This document shows positions 17,189 to 25,958 of a stretch of DNA of 44,731 nucleotides, one piece after another. Below the pieces are notes generated by a model, which saw nothing but the letters and a program-made list of their open reading frames with translations, had not been told where the DNA came from and searched no databases. The stretch is from Solibacteraceae bacterium. Lineage in GTDB: Bacteria; Acidobacteriota; Terriglobia; Bryobacterales; Bryobacteraceae. The stretch's first letter is position 1. Every line of letters starts with the position of its first letter. The stretch is from the NCBI GenBank assembly GCA_021324015.1, contig JAJPJX010000191.1, forward strand, positions 1 to 44,731, read 5' to 3'. The translations under genes and the position numbers were made by a program.

Positions 17189-17219
17189 CTGTCTCCTGAC
17201 TTCTGTCTCCTGTCTCCTG
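17189..17219. repeat. Three copies of CTGTCTCCTG
   Basis: Exact copies lie at 17189-17198, 17203-17212 and 17210-17219, the last two overlapping. They sit in the gap between the oxidoreductase operon and the 3' end of the TonB-type receptor gene. Read on the minus strand they form a purine-rich GGAGACAG tract. No function is evident; this may be a simple-sequence or dispersed intergenic repeat. Confidence 0.6.
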
Positions 17220-17229
17220 CCTTCTCCCC

Positions 17230-20200
17230 TTAGAATTCCAGCCGCAGCGCGAACTGCACCTGCCGCGAGTCGACCACCGTGCCGCCGATCACTCCGTAGC
17301 TGGCCAGGCCCACGCTCAGTCCCGGATTGGCAAAGATAGGATGGTTGGGGATGTTGAAGAACTCCGCGCGAAACTCCAGGTTCGTGCGTTCGGTGACGTA
17401 GAACTTCTTCATCGTGGAGAAATCCCAGTCGATGATGCCCGGGCCAATGATCGTGTTGCGCCCGGAATTGCCATACCGGAACCCCGCCCCCGGCAGCCGG
17501 TTCACGAACGCGCCCAGGTTGAAAAAGTGGCTGGGATCCTGCTGGCCTCGAGGCAGGTTCGGGTTGATCCCCACATTGTCGGGATAGCAACTGCTGTCGT
17601 TGTTCTGCACGCTGCCGGCGCCGCAGAAAGCCGTCAGCGGGAAGCCGTCCTGCAGCGTGAAGATTGTCCCCACCTGCCAACCGCCAACCAGCGCGTTAGC
17701 CGCGCCCCCGGCATTCCCCAGAAGCCGCTTACCCTTCCCGACGGGGAGCTCGTACAGAAGCGAACTGGTCAGCCGGCGGCGGAAGTCGAACCCCGAAAGC
17801 CCGCGCTCGCCTTTCAGGTTGTAATTGTTCGAGGGCGTGAGCGCCTCGCCCACGCCGCTGGAGGTGCGGATGCCGCTGGTGTTGTCGATGGACTTGCTGT
17901 AGCTGAAGGAACTCAGCAGCGTGAAACCGTGGCTGAAACGCTGTTGCAGCCGCGCTTGCAGGCCATTGTAACTGGAGTGCCCCGGCGCATTCATCACCTG
18001 GAAGTTGCCGTTGAAGATCGGGAACGGGCGGCGCGCGTTGATGTTGCCCGGTCCGGGCGGCGCCGTATTGTAGCTCTGCAGGCGCTGCAAATGGTCGCCC
18101 GCCGAGCCCAGGTAGTCCACCTCCAGCGACATGTCGTTGGTAAGCTGCCGCTGCACACCGAACGACCATTGCGCCACGTACGGCGTCGGTTCCTCAAACT
18201 GGTTCACCAGAATGAACGAAGGAATGCCGAGTTGCGTGAAAGGCTGCTGCCAGTTCAGGTTGGGGATGATCGTGTTGGCGCTCTCCGCGCGGCGGATGGT
18301 GAACGGCGCGTTGCGCACCACGTCGAATACGGCGTTGCCGATGTCCCGCACGTAGTACATCCCAAAACCCATCCGGATCACCGTCTTGGACGAAGCCTGG
18401 TAGGCCAGACCCAGGCGCGGCGCCCAGTTGCGGTTGTCGGTCCGGTAAGCCCGCCGCCCGAAGCGCCCGTCCCGCACGTAGGGGATGCTGGAAGGCAGCG
18501 GGAAGGCCGGATTCCCTTCCAGCGGGTTGCCCGTGCCCGCCCGCACGTAGGTGGGGAAGATGGAATTGTCCCACCGGAAGTCGATGTTCACGATGGCGTC
18601 GTTCTTGTCGTAGAACGGCGGCTGATCCTCCCACCGCAGCCCCACATTCATAGTCAGCCTGGGCGAAATCTTCCAGTTATCCTGGAAATAAAGGCCGTAG
18701 TAATTGGTCCGGAAATTCGCGATCGGCGCGCCCACCTGCCCCTCGCTGCCGCTCATGTAACCCAGCAGGTAGTCCGCCATGGCGTTCACCTGGTTGGCGT
18801 TGTTGCTGATCAGCGGGTCGTTGGTGAACTGGCCGTTGAAGGTGAAGCGGCCGCGCGGCACCACGCCTCCGAGCTGGTTGTACCGGATGCGCCAGACTTC
18901 GCCTCCCATCTTCAGCGTGTGCTTGCCCCGCGTCCAGGAGAAGTTGTCGTTCGCCTGAATCATCGTGTCCCAGTTGATGAACGGCGTGTCGCTGGCCTCC
19001 CCCGGTCCCGAAAGGCCGCTGATCGAGATGTTCGGCACGCCCCAATACAGCGGAAAGTCCCGCGATACCCCGGGAATGCCCAGTTCTGCGACCACGTTCT
19101 CCGACCCCGCGCGCGCCGCCACGTTGCCTGACTCCAGCCGGCTGATGGCGAAGGAGAATTCGTTCACCTTGTTGGCCCCGATCACCCGCGTGTTGCGCAG
19201 CATGCCCTGGTGCCCCTGCACGTCGATGTTGTTGGCCATGTTGGGAATGTTTGTCGGAAGGCTGCGCAGCTCGCCGGTGTGCCCGTAGCGGAACATCCAC
19301 GTGGAGCTGGCCGATTGCACGTAGTCGAAGCGCGAGTTCTCCTGGTTGCTGTCCGTGGGCCGGCCTTCGGTGTTCAGGAAGTTGTTGGCCACCACGTTCG
19401 GGTTCAGATTAGGCAGCGGTTCGAAGCGCTGCAGAATAGTGGCCGAGGTCGCGGCGATGCGGTTGCCGGGAATGACGTTGCCCGGGAACGGCTGCACCGA
19501 AACCAGCGCGCCCGCGTTGTTCACCACCCGGGTCCCCGGATCGTAAATCGTGGTTCCCGCCGCGGAAAAATCCCCCGTGCGCCACGGGGCGGAGGGCACC
19601 GTGGCCGTCTGCGTCAGGGCTTTGCGTTCCCGCAGACCCTCATAATCGAAGAAAAAGAACAGCTTGTTTTGCCCGTGCAACACCTTCGGAATCACCACCG
19701 GCCCGCCCAGCGTGGCTCCGAACTGGTTGCGCTTAAACGGCGGAATCGGCTTGTTCTTGGCGTCGAAATAGTTCTTGGCGTCCAGGTCCGCGTTGCGCAG
19801 GAACTCGAAGGCGGATCCGTGGATCTGATTGGTGCCGCTCTTGGTGGTGACGTTCACCTGGCTGATGCCCCGTCCGTACTCGGCCGGGAACTGGCCGCTT
19901 TCCACCTTGAACTCCTGGAGCGCGTCCAGCGAGGGCAGCAGCAGGTACGTGTTGAAGTTCGGGTCGGTGTTCTCGACCCCATCCAGCATGTAGTGGTTAT
20001 AGGAAACCCGCTGGCCCGCCACGTTCAACGTAAAGTCGTTCCGCGAGCCGCCCATGCGTCCCTGGCCCTGGGCCGAAGGCGGCCCGTTGGTGGTGGCGCC
20101 GGGAATCAGCGAAGCGAGTTGCAGATAGTTGCGCCCGTTGAGCGGCAGGTCCTCGATGCGGCGGTGCTCCACCACCGTGCCGATATCCGTGGTCTCGGTT

Positions 20201-20574
20201 TGCAGCACCGGCGCGCCTCCGGTGACCTCCACAATCTCCGTGACGTCCCCAACCCTCAGGCTGAAGTCGATGCGCGCCACCTGCGCCACCTGCAGCTCGA
20301 TATCGTTGCGTACCTGGGTGGCAAAACCCTTCATCTCCGCTTTCAGGTTGTAAGTGCCCGGCAGCAGGGCTGGCACGTCATAGACCCCTGCCGAATTGGT
20401 AATCACGGTGCGTTGCGTGTTGGTCGCCGGATCGGTGACCGTAACCGTCGCCCCTCCCACCACGGCGCCGGTCGCGTCGGCGACCGTGCCGGTGATTTCC
20501 CCTGTGGCGAGCTGTGCCCGCACGATGTTCAAAGACAGCAGCGATACGACAAGGTATCCCAGTGCCCGGCGCAT
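17230..20574 (-). CDS. Carboxypeptidase-regulatory-domain/TonB-dependent outer membrane receptor (Oar-like)
   Basis: This is a 1114-residue outer-membrane protein of the type greatly expanded in Acidobacteria. A signal peptide (about 1-20) is followed by a CarboxypepD_reg beta-sandwich (22-105, GEITGTVADATGAVV), a TonB plug-like region (about 120-235, with RRIEDLPLNGRNYLQL), and a long beta-barrel ending in the aromatic FALRLEF. The ATG has GGAGGGG six bases upstream. Such receptors are thought to import oligosaccharides or peptides or to bind surface material; the substrate cannot be read from sequence. It stands alone, followed by 181 bases without a gene. Its relation to the oxidoreductase operon is positional only. 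Confidence 0.9.
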   Translation of the reverse strand: MRRALGYLVVSLLSLNIVRAQLATGEITGTVADATGAVVGGATVTVTDPATNTQRTVITNSAGVYDVPALLPGTYNLKAEMKGFATQVRNDIELQVAQVARIDFSLRVGDVTEIVEVTGGAPVLQTETTDIGTVVEHRRIEDLPLNGRNYLQLASLIPGATTNGPPSAQGQGRMGGSRNDFTLNVAGQRVSYNHYMLDGVENTDPNFNTYLLLPSLDALQEFKVESGQFPAEYGRGISQVNVTTKSGTNQIHGSAFEFLRNADLDAKNYFDAKNKPIPPFKRNQFGATLGGPVVIPKVLHGQNKLFFFFDYEGLRERKALTQTATVPSAPWRTGDFSAAGTTIYDPGTRVVNNAGALVSVQPFPGNVIPGNRIAATSATILQRFEPLPNLNPNVVANNFLNTEGRPTDSNQENSRFDYVQSASSTWMFRYGHTGELRSLPTNIPNMANNIDVQGHQGMLRNTRVIGANKVNEFSFAISRLESGNVAARAGSENVVAELGIPGVSRDFPLYWGVPNISISGLSGPGEASDTPFINWDTMIQANDNFSWTRGKHTLKMGGEVWRIRYNQLGGVVPRGRFTFNGQFTNDPLISNNANQVNAMADYLLGYMSGSEGQVGAPIANFRTNYYGLYFQDNWKISPRLTMNVGLRWEDQPPFYDKNDAIVNIDFRWDNSIFPTYVRAGTGNPLEGNPAFPLPSSIPYVRDGRFGRRAYRTDNRNWAPRLGLAYQASSKTVIRMGFGMYYVRDIGNAVFDVVRNAPFTIRRAESANTIIPNLNWQQPFTQLGIPSFILVNQFEEPTPYVAQWSFGVQRQLTNDMSLEVDYLGSAGDHLQRLQSYNTAPPGPGNINARRPFPIFNGNFQVMNAPGHSSYNGLQARLQQRFSHGFTLLSSFSYSKSIDNTSGIRTSSGVGEALTPSNNYNLKGERGLSGFDFRRRLTSSLLYELPVGKGKRLLGNAGGAANALVGGWQVGTIFTLQDGFPLTAFCGAGSVQNNDSSCYPDNVGINPNLPRGQQDPSHFFNLGAFVNRLPGAGFRYGNSGRNTIIGPGIIDWDFSTMKKFYVTERTNLEFRAEFFNIPNHPIFANPGLSVGLASYGVIGGTVVDSRQVQFALRLEF

Positions 20575-20731
20575 CTACCCCTCCTTGGTTGCCCCCCGTT
20601 TGGGCTCCCTGGCCGCCATACATTCTAAATCCAAATGCCCTCACGGAAGCCAATTTTTTTTCACTTGGCCTGGGGGAGACGCGTTTTTTCGGCTTGTTAC
20701 ACGGCTGCCTGATCAATGAAACCAAGCCGCT

Positions 20732-20746
20732 ACCGCAAGGAGCGGT
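20732..20746 (-). terminator. Weak hairpin after the PEP-CTERM gene
   Basis: ACCGC (20732-20736) pairs with GCGGT (20742-20746) across five bases. It sits four bases beyond the stop of the PEP-CTERM gene when read on the minus strand, followed by a mildly T-rich stretch. The stem is short and there is no proper T-run, so this is a low-confidence terminator. Confidence 0.25.
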
Positions 20747-20750
20747 TCCG

Positions 20751-21479
20751 CTAGCTTTTCTGCCGCCGGACCGCCAAGATCAGCGCCCCCAACCCGGCGG
20801 CTACCAGCGCCAGGTTGCCCGGCTCCGGAATCGGCGATGGAGCTGTTCGCGTCGTGATCTCCAGGTACGGGGCCTTCCCGCTGCCATAAGTGGCCAACAC
20901 GTCGGAATAGCTTGTATAGTTCGAGCCCAGCCAAACGTGCGTCTGATCGGCGGAAGAACCCTCCGCCAGGAACAGCGAGAGGATAGGGTCGGCCGGCGTC
21001 GTGTCCAGCGTCGGATCCGCGGCCGTGGCGCTCCACGTCCACGAGGACCAGCCCGTGTGCAGGCCGCCATCGTTGCTGGTGCCGAAAAGCGAGGTCGTGA
21101 AGCTCGGCTGGTTCCCCCAGGCCAGTGTCGTTTGCGACCAGTTATTGCCGTCCATGCGGTACAGCGAAGTTCCCTGCGGGCCATACGGCGCGTTGCCATC
21201 CGTGGTCTGGTACAGCCACAGAGTGGCGCCCACGATCGTCTGGCTGCTGGGAATGCTGCTGAGGTCGAACTTGAAATAACTGTCGGCGCGAGGGCTCATG
21301 AACTGCATGATGGTTACCCGCCCGGCATCTTCATAACGCGGCGTACTGGGATACAGCTCGGCGACATAGGTATCTTCTGTCGGGGCGAGTGTAATCGTGT
21401 CGGCTTGTGCGGCGAAAGGTGCGGTGAACAGCAGTAGGCAGAACCCAAGCCTCCTGCCGGAAAGTAGTGGGTGATGCAT
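20751..21479 (-). CDS. PEP-CTERM-anchored DNRLRE-like surface protein
   Basis: A signal peptide (about 1-26, ending near AAQA) precedes a beta-sandwich region with features of DNRLRE-type domains (EDTYVAELYPSTPRYEDAG, YFKFDLSSIP, ATLWLYQ, WGNQPSF). The C-terminus has the sorting signal PIPEPGNLALV, a hydrophobic helix and a basic RRQKS end, the classic PEP-CTERM layout recognised by exosortase/XrtA systems. The chosen ATG (21477-21479) gives 242 residues; an upstream in-frame start would add 22 residues before the signal peptide. No exosortase gene is in the window. It is probably an exopolysaccharide-associated or biofilm protein, by analogy. Confidence 0.82.
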   Translation of the reverse strand: MHHPLLSGRRLGFCLLLFTAPFAAQADTITLAPTEDTYVAELYPSTPRYEDAGRVTIMQFMSPRADSYFKFDLSSIPSSQTIVGATLWLYQTTDGNAPYGPQGTSLYRMDGNNWSQTTLAWGNQPSFTTSLFGTSNDGGLHTGWSSWTWSATAADPTLDTTPADPILSLFLAEGSSADQTHVWLGSNYTSYSDVLATYGSGKAPYLEITTRTAPSPIPEPGNLALVAAGLGALILAVRRQKS

Positions 21480-21640
21480 ACTTCTTCGTCCTGTGGACAG
21501 AATCTGCCTGGCGTGGCCTTTCTGCCCGCAGCAGTATAACATCACTTCAGGTCAACAAGACCTGCATATCTTCTTTTTGCCGGGCCATCGGGTTTTAGTA
21601 CATCGGAGCACGGAAGCAGCCGCCGGCGTTCTGGTAAGTG

Positions 21641-21660
21641 TAGCCGGCCCTGCCCGGCTA
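21641..21660 (-). terminator. Hairpin overlapping the end of the serine palmitoyltransferase-like gene
   Basis: TAGCCGG (21641-21647) and CCGGCTA (21654-21660) form a perfect 7-bp stem with a six-base loop. It starts at the stop codon (21658-21660) and lies at the end of the four-gene operon. No T-run follows on the minus strand, so factor-independent termination is doubtful; it may instead protect the 3' end. Confidence 0.35.
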
Positions 21661-22920
21661 GCGCGTATCCCGCTCGATGCCGAGTTGCCGGGTCACCTTC
21701 TCCAGCGTGCTCAACAGCCGGTCCACGTGCTGGTCCGTGTGCGCCGCCGTGCAGGAGATGCGCAGCAGGTTCTGCGCCGCCGCCGGCCGCAGCACCGGGT
21801 TGGTGTAGATCCCCTCTTCCAGCAGACCCTTGCACAACCGGCAGAGATCGATCTCTTCCTGGATCACCACCGGCACGATGGGTGTTTCCCCCTCCAGCAC
21901 CGCGAAGCCCCGCGCGCGCAGTTCCTGCCGCAGCCGCTTTGCCACCCCCAGCAGTTTCTGCCGGCGCTCGGGCTCCGTTTTCAGGATCTCCAGCGCAGCG
22001 CTCACCGCCGCCACCGAGGCTGCCGGCAGGCTGGCCGAGAACACGAATGGCCGCGCCGTGTGCTTCAGGTAATCGATCACCGCCGCCGAAGACGCCACAA
22101 AGCCGCCCACCGAGGCTAACGACTTGCTGAACGTCCCCATGATGATGTCCACTTCGTCCAGCACGCCCAAGTGCTCGGCCGCGCCCGCGCCCGTGGGCCC
22201 TAGCACCCCCAGCCCGTGCGCCTCGTCCACGTAAATCCGCGCGCCGTAGGGCTTGGCCAGCCGGATGGTGCCTGGCAGGTCCGCAATGTCTCCCTCCATG
22301 CTGAACACGCCTTCCGACACGATCAGGATGCGCTCCTCCGGTGGGCAGCTCTCCAGGCAGCGCTCCAGGTGCTCCAGGTCGTTGTGCCGGAACCGCACCG
22401 TGCGCGCCGCCGAGCGTAGCGCCCCCTCCACCAGGCTGGCGTGCAGGTTGTGATCGCAGATCATCACATCGCCCTTTTCCGCCAGCGCCGAAAGCGCTGC
22501 GTAGTTGGCCTGGAAGCCCGTCCCGAAAATAATGGCCGCTTCCTTGCGCACCAGCGCCGCCAGGTCCGCTTCCAGCTTCACATGCAGGTCCAGGGTGCCG
22601 TTCAGCAGCCGCGATCCGCTGCAGCCGCTGCCGTATTTCTGCAACGCCTGGGTCGCCGCCTCCTTCACTTTGGGGTGGGTAATCAGGCCCAGGTAATCGT
22701 TGGAGCCGAACATCAACACCGTGCGGTCACCCATGCGGACTTCCGCCGGGGCACAGCCCTCGCGATCGTTGAAGACCTCGAAGTACATGTATAGCCCTGC
22801 GGCTTGTAGTTCGCTCGGACGGGTGAAATTGCGGCACTTTTCAAAAAGATCGTTGGAGGCGCCGGACCGTTTCCTGCCCGGCGCCACGCTCGTCGGAAGG
22901 CTGCGCATCTTTAATTCCAT
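21658..22920 (-). CDS. Alpha-oxoamine synthase, probable serine palmitoyltransferase (BioF/KBL/SPT family)
   Basis: This PLP enzyme of 420 residues has the family hallmarks: FGSNDYLGL, GSGCSGSRLLNG, CDHNLHASL, IYVDEAHGLGVLG, and the PLP lysine in GTFSKSLASVGG. Members condense an amino acid with an acyl thioester. BioF (7-keto-8-aminopelargonate), KBL (2-amino-3-ketobutyrate) and SPT (3-ketosphinganine) are hard to tell apart by eye. SPT is favoured because its neighbours look like ceramide genes and no bio or tdh genes are present. It has an extended N-terminus (FEKCRNFTRPSELQAAGLY) of a kind found in bacterial SPTs. The start overlaps the upstream acyltransferase gene by ten bases. It is last in its operon. 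Confidence 0.8.
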   Translation of the reverse strand: MELKMRSLPTSVAPGRKRSGASNDLFEKCRNFTRPSELQAAGLYMYFEVFNDREGCAPAEVRMGDRTVLMFGSNDYLGLITHPKVKEAATQALQKYGSGCSGSRLLNGTLDLHVKLEADLAALVRKEAAIIFGTGFQANYAALSALAEKGDVMICDHNLHASLVEGALRSAARTVRFRHNDLEHLERCLESCPPEERILIVSEGVFSMEGDIADLPGTIRLAKPYGARIYVDEAHGLGVLGPTGAGAAEHLGVLDEVDIIMGTFSKSLASVGGFVASSAAVIDYLKHTARPFVFSASLPAASVAAVSAALEILKTEPERRQKLLGVAKRLRQELRARGFAVLEGETPIVPVVIQEEIDLCRLCKGLLEEGIYTNPVLRPAAAQNLLRISCTAAHTDQHVDRLLSTLEKVTRQLGIERDTR

Positions 22921-24026
22921 TCGTATATGCGGTACGTCTTGTAATGCCGTGCACCCATGGCCTTGAGCGACCTGTTCATGAGCGCATTATCCTCCAGTAT
23001 CCACGACATCTCGGCCTCTACGTAGCCCAAGCGCCTCGCGTTTCGGTTCAGCTCTGCGTAAAAACCCGCGGCCACCCCCGTCGCCCGGAACTCCTCCACT
23101 ACCCCCAACGCAACTACCCGGATATTCCGGATCTTCCGTTGATAATACAGGATCTTCAATAGCCCCCACGGAAATAGCCGCCCGCCCGCGTGCCGCAGCG
23201 CCTGGTTGATGTCCGGCAGAGCCAGCGCAAAGCCCACCACCTGGCCCCGCACCTCCCCCAGCAGCACCAGGTCCGGCACCAGAATCTGTCTCATCTCCGC
23301 CGCCTCGTGCAAAAATTCCTCGCGCGTCATGGGAACGAACCCCCAGTTTCGCTCCCAGGCGGCGTTGTACACTTTCCACACCAGTTCGACGTCTTCCTGG
23401 AAGGCCTTCATGCGGATGGGACGAACCTTCACCCGGTTCATCTCCAATGCCTTGTTTGCTACCCGCTCCGCCTTCTCCAGGGTCACGTCGGAAACCCTCC
23501 TGGCATAGGCCAACAGGTCCTTAGCCTTGCGAAGCCCCAGCCGCTCCATCAGCGCCGGATAATACCGGGGATTGTGTGTCATCATCACGTACGGGGAGGA
23601 ATCGAAGCCCTCCACCAGCATCCCGCACTCGTAGTTGGTGGAGGGATTGAACGGACCGCGAATCACCTTGGCGCCGCGCTCCACCAGCCACGCACGCGCC
23701 GCCTGCATCAGTCCGCTTGCCACCTCGAAATCATCGACGGACTCGAAGAAACCGAACGCGCCGCCCTCTTCGCGCTGGAATTCGTTGTAGTTGTGATCCA
23801 CGATCGCCGCGACCCTTCCCACGGTGCGGCCCTCCTTGCGGGCCACGAAACACTGCATCTCGGCGTGCGCGTAGAAGGGGTGTTTTCGCTGATTCAACAA
23901 TTCCTTCTGCGCGATTCGGAGGGGTGGCACCCAATATCGATCGTCGCGATGCAACCAATAGGGGAGATCCACAAATTGTCTCAGCGTCTTCGCATCGTCC
24001 ACTCGAACAACGTCAACTCCTCCCAA
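22911..24026 (-). CDS. GNAT-fold acyltransferase resembling bacterial ceramide synthase
   Basis: This 371-residue protein starts with the family string LPYWLHRDDRYWVPPLRI, has NPSTNYECGMLVEGFD in the middle, and carries a C-terminal GNAT-like core (VVALGVVEEFRATGVAAGFYAEL). Proteins of this kind are often labelled only as N-acetyltransferases or even dATP pyrophosphohydrolases. A related Caulobacter protein has been reported as a bacterial ceramide synthase that N-acylates the sphingoid base; I give that role from memory and from context. It overlaps both neighbours. The 5' end is uncertain: TTG at 24024-24026 is used here, and GTG at 24000-24002 lies 12-13 bases after a strong GGGAGGAG. Confidence 0.7.
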   Translation of the reverse strand: MGGVDVVRVDDAKTLRQFVDLPYWLHRDDRYWVPPLRIAQKELLNQRKHPFYAHAEMQCFVARKEGRTVGRVAAIVDHNYNEFQREEGGAFGFFESVDDFEVASGLMQAARAWLVERGAKVIRGPFNPSTNYECGMLVEGFDSSPYVMMTHNPRYYPALMERLGLRKAKDLLAYARRVSDVTLEKAERVANKALEMNRVKVRPIRMKAFQEDVELVWKVYNAAWERNWGFVPMTREEFLHEAAEMRQILVPDLVLLGEVRGQVVGFALALPDINQALRHAGGRLFPWGLLKILYYQRKIRNIRVVALGVVEEFRATGVAAGFYAELNRNARRLGYVEAEMSWILEDNALMNRSLKAMGARHYKTYRIYEWN

Positions 24027-24954
24027 TCCGGCTGCCCCTTTTCTCCCAGAATTGATACAGGTACGGCGACGTGATGATCAGCGCCACGGCCAGGACCAGC
24101 CCGGCGAAAACGTCGATGGTGTAATGATATCGAAGATAAACTGTAGCAAAAATGATGCACGCCGTGTAGGCCAAATACGCCCCGAACAAGCGCTTGGAGA
24201 TTTTCCGGCTTCCCCAGCAGGCCAGCACCGTCAGCTCCGTGTGCCCGCTCGGGAAGCAATCGTAGTGCGCCGATTCGAGCCGGTCCAGTGTGCCTTGTAG
24301 CCAGTGGAAGAGCCACAGCCCCTCCAGCCGGGTGTGCTGCAGGGAGGCCAGCAGAAAACGCGGCCCGCGCGCCGGCACCAGCAGGTAGCCCGCGTACGAG
24401 ACCAGGAACCCCAGCGCGATCAGGAAGGCATAATAGCGGAATTCCGGATAGCGCCGCTGCCGCCAGACCAGGTACGCGATCAGCAGTACCACGGGCACGA
24501 ATAGCGAATACACTACCTGGAGAAATTCCGTGAGCGCCGGCGTTTGCAGGCGCTCCAGCCACACCGTGGGGTGCGCGCCCCAGATCCGGTAATCCACCAA
24601 CGCTAGTTCCCGGTCCAGGTCCGCGCCCCGGATGGGCGGAATCAGAATGGCCATCTCCTTGTAGCACGCCGCCACGTACGGCAGCGGGTACCAGTGCCGG
24701 AAGACCCAGCTCGCCCGCCCGGGCCGCCGTACCGCGGCGATCATCAGCAGGATCCCCGCCCCATGCAGCGCCAGAAGTCCTCCCGCCCCCGGAATGCGCG
24801 GGAAGTAGACCCCGATCAGTAGCCCCGTGAGGATCAGGTAGCCGGCAATTAGCCGGTCCACCGGCCACCACGCCGCCCGGAGTCCCGGCTCCTGCCAGGG
24901 CGCTTGCGCCGGCTCCAGAGAGCTTACTTCAGCCAACCTGCCTCCCTGTACCAC
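24013..24954 (-). CDS. PAP2-superfamily membrane enzyme, AUR1-like (possible ceramide head-group transferase)
   Basis: This 313-residue protein has about six hydrophobic segments and three PAP2 motifs: VPARGPRF in place of the usual KX6RP, CFPSGHTE with the catalytic His, and YLRYHYTIDVFAG with the second His and Asp. The GPRF/PSGHTE/HYTIDV pattern is closer to the AUR1-type inositol-phosphoceramide synthases than to simple lipid phosphatases. Location between a putative ceramide synthase and a putative ceramide reductase supports a sphingolipid head-group role, but that is inference. GTG 24952-24954 was used; TTG 24934-24936, four bases after GGAGG, is an attractive alternative. It overlaps both neighbours. 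Confidence 0.8.
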   Translation of the reverse strand: MVQGGRLAEVSSLEPAQAPWQEPGLRAAWWPVDRLIAGYLILTGLLIGVYFPRIPGAGGLLALHGAGILLMIAAVRRPGRASWVFRHWYPLPYVAACYKEMAILIPPIRGADLDRELALVDYRIWGAHPTVWLERLQTPALTEFLQVVYSLFVPVVLLIAYLVWRQRRYPEFRYYAFLIALGFLVSYAGYLLVPARGPRFLLASLQHTRLEGLWLFHWLQGTLDRLESAHYDCFPSGHTELTVLACWGSRKISKRLFGAYLAYTACIIFATVYLRYHYTIDVFAGLVLAVALIITSPYLYQFWEKRGSRIGRS

Positions 24955-25886
24955 GCCAGTGTCTCCGCCATCCCCGCCCGCAAGTCATGCTTCGTCTCGA
25001 AACCCAGCTCCCGCCGCGCCCTCCCGGAGTCGCAGATCCAATACCGGCAGCAGGCCTCGGCTACCTTTTCCCGCGAGAGAATCACCGGCCGGCCGGTGAG
25101 CCGCGACCACCACTCGCCCACCAGGCCCACCCCGCTGGCCGCCGCGCGGGGCACCGCCAGCATGCGGATCTGCTTCCCTGCCAGGCTGGCGGCCGTGGAC
25201 CCGAATTCGCTCCACGAAACCGCCTCCGGCTGTGCCAGAAAATACGTTCTTCCGGCTTCGCCTTCCGCCGCCGCCAGCAGACCCTCCACCAGGTCCTTCA
25301 CATACACAATACTGAAGAAACGCTCTTCCCGCCCGATGCGCAACATCCATCCCCGCACGGCCGTGCGAAAGATATGAAAAACATCGGTGTCGCGGGGCCC
25401 ATATACCACCGGCGGCCGCACCGTGACCGCCTGCTTCCCCAGAGGCGAATTGCGCAAAATCTGTTCGGAGGCGAGCTTCGACCGGCCATAATGACTCACC
25501 GGATGGGGTTCGGCCTCCTCGGTGACCGGCGTGCCGTCCGCGCTCGGCCCCGCCGCCGCCTGGCTGCTCACGTGCACAAAACGCCGCACGTCGCCGCAAA
25601 AGGAGAGCAGGGTCCCGGTCGCCCGGGCGTTGCCCGCGTAATAGGCTTCCGCGGAAAGTGCCTTGGTGACCCCTGCCAGGTGCACCACCGTGTCCACCCC
25701 GCGCAGGGCCTCTGCGAGGCCCGCGCCCGTGGCCAGGTCGCCGTAAACTACCTCCACTCCGGATCGAGGCAGGTAGCGCGGCGAACTGCTGCGCCGCAGC
25801 AGGCAGCGCACCGGCCGCCCGAGCGACACCAGGCGCTCCACCAGGTGGCTCCCGATGAAACCGGTCCCCCCGGTCACCAGAACCAT
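24924..25886 (-). CDS. Extended SDR / NAD-dependent epimerase family, ceramide-reductase-like
   Basis: The 320-residue Rossmann protein has the nucleotide motif TGGTGFIGSHL near the N-terminus and the catalytic YGRSK (YX3K) with upstream VHVSSQAA. It is the first gene of the four-gene overlapping operon and has GAGG before its ATG. In Caulobacter an SDR of this general class (CerR) reduces the 3-keto group of the oxidised ceramide. The same role is suggested here by the neighbouring SPT-like and acyltransferase genes. From motifs alone it could equally be a nucleotide-sugar epimerase or dehydratase, so the function is moderately supported. Confidence 0.78.
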   Translation of the reverse strand: MVLVTGGTGFIGSHLVERLVSLGRPVRCLLRRSSSPRYLPRSGVEVVYGDLATGAGLAEALRGVDTVVHLAGVTKALSAEAYYAGNARATGTLLSFCGDVRRFVHVSSQAAAGPSADGTPVTEEAEPHPVSHYGRSKLASEQILRNSPLGKQAVTVRPPVVYGPRDTDVFHIFRTAVRGWMLRIGREERFFSIVYVKDLVEGLLAAAEGEAGRTYFLAQPEAVSWSEFGSTAASLAGKQIRMLAVPRAAASGVGLVGEWWSRLTGRPVILSREKVAEACCRYWICDSGRARRELGFETKHDLRAGMAETLAWYREAGWLK

Positions 25887-25958
25887 GCGCCTATCCTCGC
25901 GGAACCGAGCCGCGACCGTCAGGGAGCGGTGTTTTGGGACCTTTCACGCCATCCCGCC

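Noticed and set aside
20575-20750. Cobalamin riboswitch upstream of the TonB-type receptor
   Set aside because: No B12-box-like sequence or matching leader structure was seen, and the receptor is an Oar-like type, not a BtuB type.
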